A stretch of DNA of 64,000 nucleotides from Allolobophora icterica (GCA_963556255.1 OY744614.1:35432679-35496678); one strand, 5' to 3'; shown: positions 48,119-58,789, counted from the first letter of the stretch. Made by a program: numbers and translations. Notes: generated by a model not told the origin, from the sequence alone.

Positions 48119-48429
48119 CAGTGGTGTAGTGGGGCGGGAACGCGGGGGAATGCCGTTCCCGCACTTTTTTCCAGGGAGGGAACGCGATCCCTCACTATTT
48201 TGCAGCATTTCTGCTGAAATAAATGAACAAAGAAGACTTCAAGACTCACAGTTTCAACTGCTTACTTACTGGAGCCAGGGTTAGGGTTAGGGTTAGGGTT
48301 AGATTCAACAGTTTCAAAAATAGCAGCGCTCACACTATGCAAAATTCTTGCAAGATTGCACTTTTTGCTACAGTTGCTACTTCAATTTCCAGGCGTTCCC
48401 CCACTTCATTTTTTAGGACTACACCACTG
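48119..48429. mobile_element. hAT-type MITE, duplication ACTATCAC, with telomeric repeat inside
   Basis: Both ends begin CAGTGGTGTAGT. An exact ACTATCAC lies on both sides (48111-48118 and 48430-48437). The interior has GGGAACGCGGGGGAATGCCG, and TTAGGG repeats at 48277-48302. Confidence 0.93.
48277..48302 (+). repeat. Interstitial (TTAGGG) telomeric repeat, just over 4 units
   Basis: AGGG followed by TTAGGG three times and TTAG, perfect. It lies inside the MITE at 48119-48429. Confidence 0.95.
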
Positions 48430-48535
48430 ACTATCACACATCACAGCAAAGCAGAAGTCTATGAGTGTAAGCTTGTATAACCATAAATAACCGAAGGCAT
48501 ATAGGCCTATATAGGCCTAAAGCTCAAGCCGGCAG

Positions 48536-48629
48536 ACTTCGCTCCTAAAAAAACAAAATGCATAGAAGTAGAGAGTGAATATACTTCGCTCCTAAAAAAA
48601 CAAAATGCATAGAAGTAGAGAGTGAATAT
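48536..48629. repeat. Perfect 47-bp tandem duplication
   Basis: ACTTCGCTCCTAAAAAAACA and the following 27 bases occur twice, 48536-48582 and 48583-48629, with no difference seen. Confidence 0.93.
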
Positions 48630-48938
48630 TGATTGAGAAGCCGTGCTAAGTTCATGCACTGTTTTCGTTCATCGTGAAGCTACATGGCGAGATTTAGAAT
48701 ATTACTGAAAACTTGTGTTAATTAAATCCAAGGTTGGCATAATGGTAGGAATAAAAGTCGTGTGACTATAGTTTAAACTTAAGTGCTTATGCACCACAGG
48801 ACAGATAGGCCTAGTATCAATTAAGTCTTTCACATAGGAAATGCACTGCAGTTTTAGTATATGTGACGAAAATAGACCAATAATTATGGTTTCAGAGTAA
48901 AAAAGGCTCGTGGAGAGGAAACATCAATTTAATGTCCG

Positions 48939-49376
48939 CAGTGGCGGCGATCTTGACTGAGAGGTGGGGGGGGGACAAAGTCGGCCATGGTCTGGTCGAT
49001 TACCCTTTTTTAGGAATTCCCACAAAAATTTACAAACTTTTTAGGAATTCATCTCCACAAAAATTACGATTTCATCTCCCAAAAAAGTTTATGAACTTTT
49101 TTAATTTTTTAATTTTATTTATTCACCTCTTTTACGACTTTTTTTAAACAATGTCATTAGGCCTACCTTTTCCCCCAAACTTCTGCTGAAAATTTTTATT
49201 TTATTTTTACCTCGTCTGGTCAAAAAAAGGCTGTGAAAACCCTCACACGCAATTACATTTGCTGACCTTTTTAGTCTTTCTTCAAAATTTAGGGGGGGAA
49301 CAGATGTATGGCGTGTCCCCCCACTCCTAAAGGTGGGGGTCTTGTCCCCCGCGACCCCCCTAGATCGCCGCCCATA
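48939..49376. mobile_element. hAT-type MITE, duplication AATGTCCG
   Basis: Left CAGTGGCGGCGATCTTG; right, reversed, TATGGGCGGCGATCTAGGGG. An exact AATGTCCG lies on both sides (48931-48938 and 49377-49384). The right part (TCTGGTCAAAAA, TTGCTGACCTTTTTAGT, TTCTTCAAAATTTAGGGGGG) is shared with 63644-63860. Confidence 0.9.
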
Positions 49377-49559
49377 AATGTCCGATGCAAAACTAAAGCG
49401 TGGTAACGTCTGAGGGAGTGGGGGATGGGTAGGAGAGAAGTACACCGCGTATGCAATAATTTTGGCTATTATTTTGCCCGAGTTTGGTAGATTCCTTGGT
49501 GGTAACCTTTTCTGAGACTGACCCTGGACCGAAACTGACCAAACAGCCTGGCTCTTGCG

Positions 49560-50027
49560 GACTCGATTTGATATAGCGCTTTTAAAGCTGGTCTCCTGTT
49601 ACGGATTTTGTGTGGCGCGGAGGCTTTCTGAGATTTACATTTTGTCCTATTACATTACTTAGTCGATGTTTTCCTTATCCTGTCCGGTGCGGTCATAGTC
49701 AATGCGCGCTTCATATAATTATAAACGCAGCTGATGGCGCCGTTGTCCTTGTCCGTGGCCTGCGTGCATTTTTTGTCCTGGGAAAAGGCGAGGAAGCGGA
49801 GGAGGAAGAGGTGGTGGTGGGAGGACGGAAGAGGAGAAGAGTGGGCGCGTGACGGAAGGAAGGAGGAGCCGTGGATCGAGGCAGGCGTGCGTCTATCGGA
49901 GGCAGAGAGCTCTTGAGGCCCGCGGTTGAGGACGATCGGAATGGAAGATTATCGTCATTTAAATGCTTTATGTTGATCAGGCGTTTGTTTTCGCAGGTCG
50001 GCCTTCGCGCGACAGTGTTTTCTTCCA
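49560..50027 (+). promoter_or_regulatory. GC- and CpG-rich stretch, possible promoter and 5' UTR
   Basis: The local base composition is clearly richer in G, C and CpG than the surroundings (for example GGGCGCGTGACGG, CTTCGCGCGACAG). It leads directly into the candidate signal-peptide exon at 50028. No TATA box was identified. It may be the promoter of a plus-strand gene, but there is no RNA evidence. Confidence 0.35.
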
Positions 50028-50097
50028 ATGGGTGTCGGAATCAGGAAGGCTTGCGGGCTGGTGGCTGTTTGGACGTGTTTGACAATCTGCACCACAG
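50028..50097 (+). CDS. Candidate first coding exon with signal peptide (partial gene)
   Basis: ATG GGT GTC starts 23 codons plus one base reading MGVGIRKACGLVAVW followed by TCLTICTT, then the donor G|GTAAAT. A short basic N-terminus followed by a hydrophobic core looks like a secretory signal peptide. Ending in phase 1 is common for signal-peptide exons. The upstream GC-rich stretch supports a promoter. The rest of the gene would lie to the right, behind a long intron; I could not follow it with confidence. The protein family is unknown. Confidence 0.35.
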
Positions 50098-50224
50098 GTA
50101 AATCTAAACAAAAATTATTCCGATGATTCCTGCACCCACAGCCCAGTCCCTTTTGCTCCCGCATTTGCTTCCTCCACTTCGTTATTCCACCCGTTTTTCC
50201 CTCTGGTCGACGCGACCGCCATAT

Positions 50225-50345
50225 ATGTAGACTCGAAGCATCGTTGTAATATAAGATAGATTTATATATCGCTTCTGTAGTGGTCTCTTGAAGAGGCGCT
50301 ATATAAATCTATGAATGAATGATTGAATAAGTAAATAAGTAAGTA
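50225..50345 (+). mobile_element. LINE 3' terminus with GAAT/AGTA tail
   Basis: GAAGAGGCGCTATATAAATC followed by TATGAATGAATGATTGAATA and AGTAAATAAGTAAGTAAG. It has the same terminal motif as 23225-23262, 54905-54960 and 58790-58830. No coding part. Confidence 0.5.
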
Positions 50346-50639
50346 AGCTAAGTACTGGGTACTTGGCATCTTCTGAAAGTTGGAGACTGATGGAAAGCAG
50401 CTCGTTCAGCACATAAGCTTCCAGTAAATCATATGCAACATTCCTAACATGTGTAGGGCCCATGCCATGAGGCTTCTTAAGCAGCATCTGCAGTTGACGT
50501 GGAATGTATTCTTCGACACTTTTGGGCAGCTGTTGTGGTGGAAGCAGGGGTTAATTTGACCTAGAAAGTGGGGTGCCAAATTTCCATCGCTTCCCCTTCG
50601 TGACTGTTAAATAATCATAAACAACACAGTTTATGCACC

Positions 50640-50782
50640 AGTAATACTGCTGCTGCTGCTGTTGATGATGATGATAATAATAATAATAATAATGTTGCCC
50701 AGAGCTGAAGAGCGATCATCTCAACATTAATAAACCATTCCAAACAATATCGATGCATTTATAATAATAATAATAATAATAA

Positions 50783-50813
<31 letters not shown>
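50640..50813. repeat. (TGC/TGA)n and (AAT)n microsatellites
   Basis: CTGCTGCTGCTGTTGATGAT and AATAATAATAAT at 50645-50692, then a longer (AAT)n at 50760-50813. Confidence 0.92.
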
Positions 50814-50814
<1 letters not shown>

Positions 50815-50816
<2 letters not shown>

Positions 50817-51010
50817 CTGTGTGCTCTGCTCAATCTCTTGTGTCATTTCGTTCTCAACCTAAAACTTGCCTCTTTCAAACTGCATATCCACCATAGGCTG
50901 CCTCTCTGTCGTAGGGCCTAGGTACTGATCTTCTGGATATTGACCTGATTATTGGCTTGCTTTTTGGTGTGCCATCGGTTGCTGCCTAGTAGTGCATTAG
51001 ACACAATAGA
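50815..51010 (+). mobile_element. L2-like LINE end: last RT residues and 3' region
   Basis: The plus strand reads CAQSLVSFRSQPKTCLFQTA in one frame, corresponding to SAQSLVSFRSQLKTCLFQIA in the copy at 59035-59430. It continues with TACTGATCTTCTGGATATTG and GTAGTGCATTAGACA, the 3' region seen in minus-strand copies. A (AAT)n tract at 51062-51085 and GATGATGATGATGG follow. Confidence 0.7.
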
Positions 51011-51802
51011 TGTTACTAATTACAATTACAATTAAACCTAACAATAAAAATAAAATAACACATAATAATAATAATAATAACAATGAAGATGATGATGATG
51101 GTGTTGATTGTTTTGAATCTGGAACGCTCAAAAATGAAAGCCTTCCTCTGGGATATGGAAATTGGGGTGTGGTACCCTTCAGTCCAACAAGTGAGGAGTA
51201 TTGCATCCCTCTACCCCCTAAAAATTACTCATATGGTCCTGACTATTCGTTAGGTTGTTAAGCATCCTTGTAAGGACTTGTGCTGTGTTACCGCACTGTA
51301 GAAATTGTCGCATTCATCATCTGATATTATTTTTATGTCATTAATTAGTAATCTGTTGTTTGGGTTCTAATGCCTTGCTGATTTTAATCAAGACCATCAG
51401 TACAACTCTTGGCTTGGGCATTCGTACCGGTGGATTGCTGATTACAATTGAAATGAATGTTTTGATGGATGTGTGAAAAATGTCGAAAATTATCAGAAAT
51501 TAACTGTTCTTGATGCAGCCACTGTCTGGTGAAATGCATCAGTCAGTGTCGTAATTTCAGAAGGCAAGTATGGCAATGGTAATTGCAAATTTATATAGCG
51601 CCACTGCAAGATAGACTCGTTAGACGTTCTCCCGACCTAACACAATGAAGCCACAATTGAACAAAATGGTTTTCAAGCGCTTATGGAAAAGAGGCAAAGA
51701 GTGGCCGAGAAGTCTCTCATGGCCAGTGTAAGGCAGAGACCCCCTTGTGACATACGGGTTGTAGGGAGTATGGTTTTTGGGGGTGCCTTAGTTGACTAGT
51801 GT

Positions 51803-52075
51803 TGTGTGATAGTCTAGTGGTTAGTGTGGTGAACTGTCAACCAGGAGGTAGGGGTTCAAATCCCCACCAGGGCAGAAATTTGTTTTGAGATATCTGCTCC
51901 ATCTGCATCCGCTATTAAACCAACTCAACAATGAATATACTGACAATAAATACACTGTCGGTGGGAAGATCAGATGGCGAGGGAGAGAACTGTCCACCAG
52001 CCCTCATAAGCCGAGGTTAAGAAAAATGAAGTCGCTAACACTTCATACCCATACCTCAGAGCTAGCTTAAGGGAC
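51803..52075 (+). mobile_element. tRNA-derived SINE, family 2
   Basis: GATAGTCTAGTGGTTAGTGT is an A-box-like head and GTAGGGGTTCAAATCCCCAC a clear B box. GGGCAGAAATTTG follows, and the body ends with CACCAGCCCTCATAAGCCGA and TGAAGTCGCT. It matches the minus-strand copy at 18170-18395 over most of its length. Confidence 0.85.
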
Positions 52076-52458
52076 TGCTATTCTTCTTAACTGACAAGAA
52101 TGCAGAGCCACACATACACTGACACCACTGGGAGACAATGGAAGATTTGAACACGTGGCCGATGTTACGTAATTAATAATTATAGTATAATCTGAATAGT
52201 TCCATTGTTTGGCAGCATCTTATGGCTGCCAGGTCGCTGTTGATGCAGCCAAATAGGCATCAGCTGATGGCTTTTTCTCTTGAAGGAAATCGTTTGACCT
52301 CTGGAGAGTTTTTGCTACCCTATTCCCTGAAATCTTGTACTGTTATCTGTGCTTAATTTGCTGAATTTTCTAAGAAATTCAAGAGATGGAAATTCTTAGG
52401 CTGCGTGTTTTATGTTAAACTGCATTTCAATCGTGCAGTGCATTATCTGTCTGATTCA

Positions 52459-52550
52459 CAGGTTTACAGCCCTTAACCTCTGGCTTTTGACCTCCAAGTC
52501 CACAGCCCTTAACCTCTGGCCCTTGACCCACGGGTCCACATCCCTAGACC
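52459..52550. repeat. Minisatellite, about 40-bp unit, 2 copies
   Basis: CAGCCCTTAACCTCTGGC occurs twice, each followed by TTGACC and a GTCCACA phrase. Confidence 0.75.
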
Positions 52551-52827
52551 CTGAGCTGATTTGCACAACAGTAGACTTTTGACTAACTCACCGGTTCCCC
52601 CAGTCTTGTACACCTGGCTAATTATGAACTTCATTATTATCCAGGGAACTGTGCCAGAACCAATCTGTACCGAATAGCCACGGCTAACGACCCCTAGATT
52701 TGACGTCCTCCTCAGTTCTTGCTCTAAGAACGACTTAGCCGTATTCCCTATGCAAATGTACAAGTTCTTATATAGCGACCGTATGACAATTAATTAACTT
52801 TGCCTTCCTTTGTCTGTTGGTGTGCAG

Positions 52828-52888
52828 AGGATAGTGACGACCCAGAAGTCTTGCTTTGTGGAGTCCTACAGCCAAATGCTTGTTCAGG
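52828..52888 (+). CDS. Speculative second exon for the gene starting at 50028
   Basis: A pyrimidine-rich stretch ends TGTGCAG at 52827. If spliced to the phase-1 donor at 50097 the next residues are EDSDDPEVLLCGVLQPNACS, without a stop. The end would be a weak donor GTTAGG. No family is recognised and chance is quite possible. Confidence 0.15.
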
Positions 52889-53175
52889 GTTAGGAAAAGA
52901 CTGAGGTGCAAAAGCTACTTTAACAATTCATTGGTGGAGAGGTGCTTTATGAAGCTCGTCCATCTTGTCCAGCAGGACAAGCATTTATAATTATGTAGGG
53001 CAGGAGGATAGGGCTGGTCATGGAGGAGAAGCTGGTACACCTTCGAAGGCTAGCCGTATTAAAACATCAAAAGATGTAGCTGCCCTGGAATCATGAAATG
53101 CGGACCCAGTTTGGCTGTACGGAACAGTGAATCATAATGCTAATTAATTGTGGCTCCAGTGAACAGTGACTGTAG

Positions 53176-53235
53176 GACAGAGGCAGTGACAGAGGCAGTG
53201 ACAGAGACAGTGACAGAGACAGTGACAGAGGCAGA
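53176..53235. repeat. Minisatellite, 12-bp unit GACAGAGGCAGT, 5 copies
   Basis: Units alternate GACAGAGGCAGT and GACAGAGACAGT. Confidence 0.93.
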
Positions 53236-53626
53236 GATTGCAGACTGGCCCTGAATTCGAATAATGTCCCGAGGGGAGACATATTGATCTGGTCCTTCTT
53301 AGCTCTGCCTCTTAGAGCTCCCGCTGTAATTAGCATACCGTATTAATTAACATACCGGAAGTAGGCTAACCTGGAAATAGGATTTCCTGTCCGTTCAATG
53401 CAAATCAGGGTACAATGCAAGAGTCATTTGCTGTAAATTAAGATCAAAGCAAGATCACTTCAGTCATTTGAACATTGTGCATATTTAATTTTTATCTGAT
53501 TTGCATGCCGTGAGCTCTGTACCTCTGACTCGTCTGGCACCCGCTTACATCGATGATCAAATGTATCCATGCCAAATCCAGGTCTGTGTGTAGGTCAGTT
53601 TTCTTGATGGGAATGTGCACCCCGTG

Positions 53627-53890
53627 CATGGGCGTCTGGAGGAGAGCAAGGGGCCATTTGGCCCCTGGATTTAAAAAATATTTTGCAAAAATAAAATCTT
53701 TTGATTTTTATGATTATTCTAACAGTCCCAACACGATTTGCAGTGCTAAAGACACTTAATTATTTAGGAAAGTCAGCTATTCTATGCAAAAAACGTCTTT
53801 TGCTGCCGCTTGAAAAATTTTCCCCCTAGAAAATTTTTCTCCCTCCCAGAAATTTTTGCCTCCCCAAAAAAATTTCTGAGGATGCCCATG
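53627..53890. mobile_element. hAT-type MITE, duplication ACCCCGTG
   Basis: Left CATGGGCGTCTGGAGG; right, reversed, CATGGGCATCCTCAG. An exact ACCCCGTG lies on both sides (53619-53626 and 53891-53898). The interior includes AACAGTCCCAACACGATTTG, shared with 43569-43824 in opposite orientation. Confidence 0.92.
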
Positions 53891-54024
53891 ACCCCGTGCT
53901 ATAATTTGGATACAAATATGCAGCCAGTCCGTCACAACAGTAAAATAAAATTCTGACTGCTAGCTTAAAATTAATTTTAGGAGCCAAACATATTACTGAA
54001 AATTTTATTCACTTCCGTCATGGG

Positions 54025-54204
54025 GAGGGGAGTAATGGTGACACTCATGGCCAAGAGAGCGTTAGATCTCGGTTCGATACCCGTAACCCCCACTAGAGCT
54101 GGTGCCTTGCATGGCTTCCAAACCGTGTGTTTAATTAAGATGTTGATTGTATTGTCATGTTTCAGTGTAATCTTACTGTGTCTTGTCAGTTTGAATTAGT
54201 AAAG

Positions 54205-54246
<42 letters not shown>
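54025..54246 (+). mobile_element. tRNA-derived SINE, family 3, with (TTA)n tail
   Basis: TAATGGTGACACTCATGGCC is a degenerate A-box region and CGGTTCGATACCCG a B box. CTTGCATGGCTTCCAAACCG and AATCTTACTGTGTCTTGTCA follow, and (ATT)n to 54246 forms the tail. Confidence 0.85.
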
Positions 54247-54869
54247 TGAATATTGTGCATCTTTAGTTTTATTGATTTGCATGCCATACACGCTGTACCT
54301 CTGACTTGTCTGACACCTGCATACATCAATGATAGCCATGCTCTCGGTGCTTTCAAAGGTCCTTAAAGACAGACATATATAATGTGCATATGTACATTTA
54401 AGCTTCTGGTCTTATGAAAACTGTTAGGTGGATATTCTTCATCTCCTTATAAGACGTTCTTCGCGCTGTCACAGTCAAGTGCATGCGCGCTAAAGCTGAC
54501 TTTATATCTATGTAAAAACTGAACCCGGAGCAAATTTCATGTGCAGGCAGGTCACGTGCAAACGAATGACTGGTACAAAAACGCGGCGGCGCCGAGCATA
54601 ACAAGGAGGAACCTGAAAGACTATATGCCACTCCAATGTCTAATCGGAAACGACTCTGAGAGGATAACGACTGTCACGCCTAACGAGAGTGAAACTGGAT
54701 AACCTAAGTGATTCCCGCACAAAGGAAGACGATATTTTTAAAGAAGGAAATATATGCCATATGCTATTTATGGAAAATATACATGCCATATATGCCGTAT
54801 GAGAAATATATATGCCATGTGCCAAATAGGAGAAATTTTAACAGCCTTATTAGTGGAAGAGTAGAGGAA

Positions 54870-54960
54870 GAAGATAATGACCATGTTGATGAGTCTCTCA
54901 TGAGTCTCCCTTGAAGTGGTGCTATATAAATTTGCAGTTACCATTACAATTACATGTACA
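54870..54960 (+). mobile_element. LINE 3' terminus
   Basis: TTGAAGTGGTGCTATATAAA, then TTTGCAGTTACCATTACAAT. It has the same end type as 23225-23262 and 50225-50345; no coding part. Confidence 0.5.
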
Positions 54961-55358
54961 CTGAATTAAGTAAACAAGTTAAATAGGTTATCTCTGCACT
55001 TTGTATCTGCTTGGCTGCCTTGAATATTTTACATATCTTACTGTTTTTTTATTCAGCAGCTCTGTAAGTAAGTTGTTAGGTAATTAGTTTATAAATGCTT
55101 ACTGGTAAGTTTGAATAAATTGCAAATTTTTTTGGTTATTGTTTCAGATTTTCAAGTGTTCACAGAGAAAGCATGATATTTTTAACTGTTGCAAAATATG
55201 TGACTTATCAGTAATTTTTTTATTTGCTTAACTCACTATTTCTCATTGGCTTTCAAGCACTTGGATATCTAACTGCACCTTCTCCTGGCTGCTGGCTATC
55301 CGCGCCTCACGGCCTCAGATTCATATTTAAGTGTGACCGTGTGCGCATTACAAATTTA

Positions 55359-55361
<3 letters not shown>

Positions 55362-55413
<52 letters not shown>
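55362..55413. repeat. (AAT)n microsatellite
   Basis: About 17 uninterrupted AAT units. A poly-Asn reading frame through it is an artefact. Confidence 0.97.
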
Positions 55414-55419
55414 TGGAAG

Positions 55420-56423
55420 AATACATTATTTTAAGCACATATATTCGTTACTATGTAGGCCTACATCCAATTTATTTTGTGTAATATAGGTTAAGTAGGC
55501 TACATATGTGGGTGCATAAACTCACTCGGACTTATATAATCTTATCTGTTTTAGTTAAGTAAACATTTGTACGGATATCTGGACAGGAGTCCATTTCTCA
55601 AGGAATCACAATCGCTAATTGCTACCAGCCAAAAAAAACCACGTGGATAGTTTCAGCATTTTGAGTCTTTCTTTCCTTCACTTCTACACCTCTGCACAAA
55701 TACATCAGTTGCCGAAATATGGGTTCGGATTCTTTGTGGGTTGGTTTGAAAATGAAATTCAAGACAGGGCTGCTGTTTTTACGCCTCACAAACAAGTCGG
55801 AGAGCCCGATAACCGGTGACCTGCTATCTGATAGGTTACATGTGGTTGGATTATATCGAAGAGTGGTTCTGTGTTATCTTTCTGCTTCAGTAAATTCTAA
55901 AGTTAACGTAATCTTTGATAATGGTTTTGGTAAGATTAGACAAAACTGAGTAATCCGACAATAAACCGGATTTTTCAACTCTTCTCCCATTCACGTAAGT
56001 AATCTCTGCCAGCGGGTTTGTTTACTATAATGAAGAGTGACGCTGGCCTCCAACACCTGCTGTGTCTGATATTTCTTCCCTACAGAGAAAAGGAATTACA
56101 ACTGGCAGGCCATGTCCTGGTGATGCAAGCTGTAGGAAATGCATTCCTCCTTTTCACAACGGACTGACATGGAACAGACCAGAGATATCCAGACCCTAGT
56201 CACCTTACTTCCCAGATAGGATGGAGTGACCTGACTGTAGTAAATTTTCTCTCTGAAAGAAAATGGCCAGAGAGATACTCCAACCTGGGATTAAGATTGC
56301 TCCAACCTTACACTGATAATGCACACAGATAATAAAATACAGTTGGGCTACATAAAGACTGTGCATATTGAAGGACAGAAGGATTATAGAAGGATTTAAC
56401 TGTAAACTCATACATGGTGAAAT
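55420..56423. other. No gene recognised
   Basis: About 1 kb of unique-looking sequence between a microsatellite and the 2.2-kb hAT element. Frames at 55619-55819 and 55719-55949 have no recognisable family. Confidence 0.35.
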
Positions 56424-58607
56424 CAGGGCCGTTTTTAACACAGGTGCAAACGGTGCGGCGCACCGAGGGCCCCTGAGCCGAGCGTGTACAGTAGTTTTGT
56501 TGCTATTTGCTAAATGTCGTATAAAAGTTTCTGTAAAATTGTAAGTGTAAGTCACAGTAAGTGTAAGGAAACACTAGGCATTATATTGATTTAATTCACT
56601 TACGCTGTTTGCTACATGGTACTGTCATGGGCGTCTTTGTTTAGGCGTATTCTTGAAAATTTAACGTATAGACTAGAGAGTTCTGTCTTGGCAATATGGA
56701 AATTCATATTGTCAACCCCGAGACCTCGAAATGCAGTCAGCCGGCACGGGCTAATTGGTATCGTATTCCCTTTACCAGCGGCTCTTGTGTTGTTTTTAGC
56801 CGATCGCTGCGAGATAACAGGCCGGGCTGGTGAAGCGCTTAGTCAGAACGTAATATATATAATATGTATATTTATATACACACACAAATAAATACATATA
56901 TATATATTAACATACGTAATTGACACTGGCTGGAGCGACATCCTCTAAGTATTGAGCTTCTTCACTTAGATGCCAACCAACACACGTTCTGTCAGACTCT
57001 TTAAATATACCCTGCTAGCTTTCCGAGCCAGTTCCAAGCCTGGATGAAGGAGGAATGCGAATCAATTGATCTTTGGTGTCACATGGGTCGTTAAACTGAA
57101 ACTTCTACTACAACGCTTTTTAAGTCAGTCGGGCAGTATTACAGGAACGGAGAAGACGAACACTTCTGAGTAGGACAATTTCGTAGGAACTGTGAGGGTC
57201 GACTGCGTTGAAGGTCGAAAAAACTTGGTAGGAACGGAACAGACATCATGAGACATGTCAAGAGTCGATTGTGTTTCGCTCGAACAGGCGTTCTGTAGTC
57301 GGTCAGACTTTACCGAAGAAAAGGGAAGAGTGTTCTTGTAATACAACCGTGACGTTCTTGGTTAAGTTTGTTTCGTGCTTTTACGTGTGCCGGTACTTTC
57401 TCCTGAAAGTGAGTGCTAAACAAAGTCAGCTATCTAAGTAGCCGTTTCACGTGTGTTGTCTTGCTGTCCCTGAACGAAACCGATTCCGCCTGGCATTGGG
57501 AAGGTAGGTTTGCTCGTATTATATTATTAGGCCTACTTTGAGGGAAGGAAAATAGAGTAAGGGAATATTTTGTGCAAACTCTTTACTTGATCATAATTTT
57601 TTTTCTATTTTTTCTATGCAAATTTGTTCTGTGCAAAAACGTAACCCCATAAACAAATTTTATGGGGGTGAGGGGATGCCACATACTGCCACAGCTGCTG
57701 GTTGTTTTGTGAGGGGCAGCCAAAGCTGTGGAAAGACTTGGGACACTTGAGTATCAGATTAGCTGAACACAGCAAATTCAAGACACATCTCGGCATTTCT
57801 GTTTGACACAGGAGACATAACACTGATAACAGCCGTTTTCCCATGCACTGAAGTGTTGCTACACCTCTTCGTAACGTTGCCAATCGGAATCTCGTCCGCT
57901 GAACGTTCTTTTAGTGTCCGGCGTCTTTTGAAGATTCCTTTGCGGAGTACACACTGTATAATGACAACCCATAGGTCATCCAACTTGGCGTTTTTGTAAA
58001 TTGAGAGCAATCTAGCAAACGACTTGCAACTGGACCAAGTTTTTGACGCGTTCATGTCACAAAAAGCTAGACGTGGGATTTCGACTGTTTAGCCTGAATT
58101 TGCTGGATTTCACCAAACTGTGTGACTGTATGTGAGAGATGAAAAGGACTTTGCTGATATTTAGGCCTAGCTGATATTTTGGCCTATGACATTTGCTCAT
58201 TTGCTGCAGGCTGCAGCGTTCAAGAATTAATTACATATTTGAGAGTTATCAAATTTTATTGACAAATTGTTGTTATGTACTGTTGAAGTGTCCATATGTA
58301 GACCTATACTAACTCTCAAACAGTCAGTGGCCGTCACTTAGGCCCTACTAGGGTCATAGTGTCACTTTTAGTGTGTATAGTGTGTATAAGGATTATAACT
58401 AATTGATAAATAGGATATAAAAACCTATTAACTCAGTGAACAGATCATGCAGATAGCAACAATAACTACTAGACAAGCCTTAGATATTATTTTTTGATGA
58501 TATTTATGCGCCATACATGGCATTGGCAAACCATCTGCCGCTCGACCAACACGGGCCCTTTTGTAAATTTTTGCACCGACATTCGAGGAACCTTAAAAAC
58601 GGCTCTG
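56424..58607 (+). mobile_element. 2.2-kb hAT transposon with transposase remnant, duplication GGTGAAAT
   Basis: Left CAGGGCCGTTTTTAACACAG; right, reversed, CAGAGCCGTTTTTAAGG. An exact GGTGAAAT lies on both sides (56416-56423 and 58608-58615). The next bases inward at both ends include the GGTGC/TTTTGCACC-type phrase. The right third encodes the transposase C-terminus (57790-58092). At 2184 bp it is shorter than an autonomous element and lacks most of the transposase. Confidence 0.92.
57790..58092 (+). pseudogene. hAT transposase C-terminal (dimerisation) domain, broken
   Basis: The plus strand reads TAVFPCTEVLLHLFVTLPIG, then ISSAERSFSVRRLLKIPLRS and THCIMTTHRSSNLAFL. This is the hAT C-terminal dimerisation block (LP.G.ASAERSFS.LRR.K..LRSTM...RL..LA). 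A TAA at 57997-57999 interrupts the frame. NLANDLQLDQVFDAF and a final TAG at 58090 continue in the same frame, as expected for the family's tail. The catalytic core upstream is not recognisable, so it is an inactive remnant. Confidence 0.85.
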
Positions 58608-58789
58608 GGTGAAATCGCATTAGGGCTTGGTTCTGCAGATTGAATTGTGTGCATTATCAACTCGTATTTTATTCCAAATTATTCCAAGTTCTGTTTAGCC
58701 TAAATGTCGTTAAACTCTACAAAAACATTACATTGCAGGTACAACGTCTTTGCGCTACTGTTACAACATGTATTAGCCTCTGATTAGCT

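Noticed and set aside
49711..50028. 105-codon minus-strand ORF, Ser/Pro/Arg-rich
   Set aside because: Low-complexity reverse reading of a purine-rich GC stretch; no domain or splice support.
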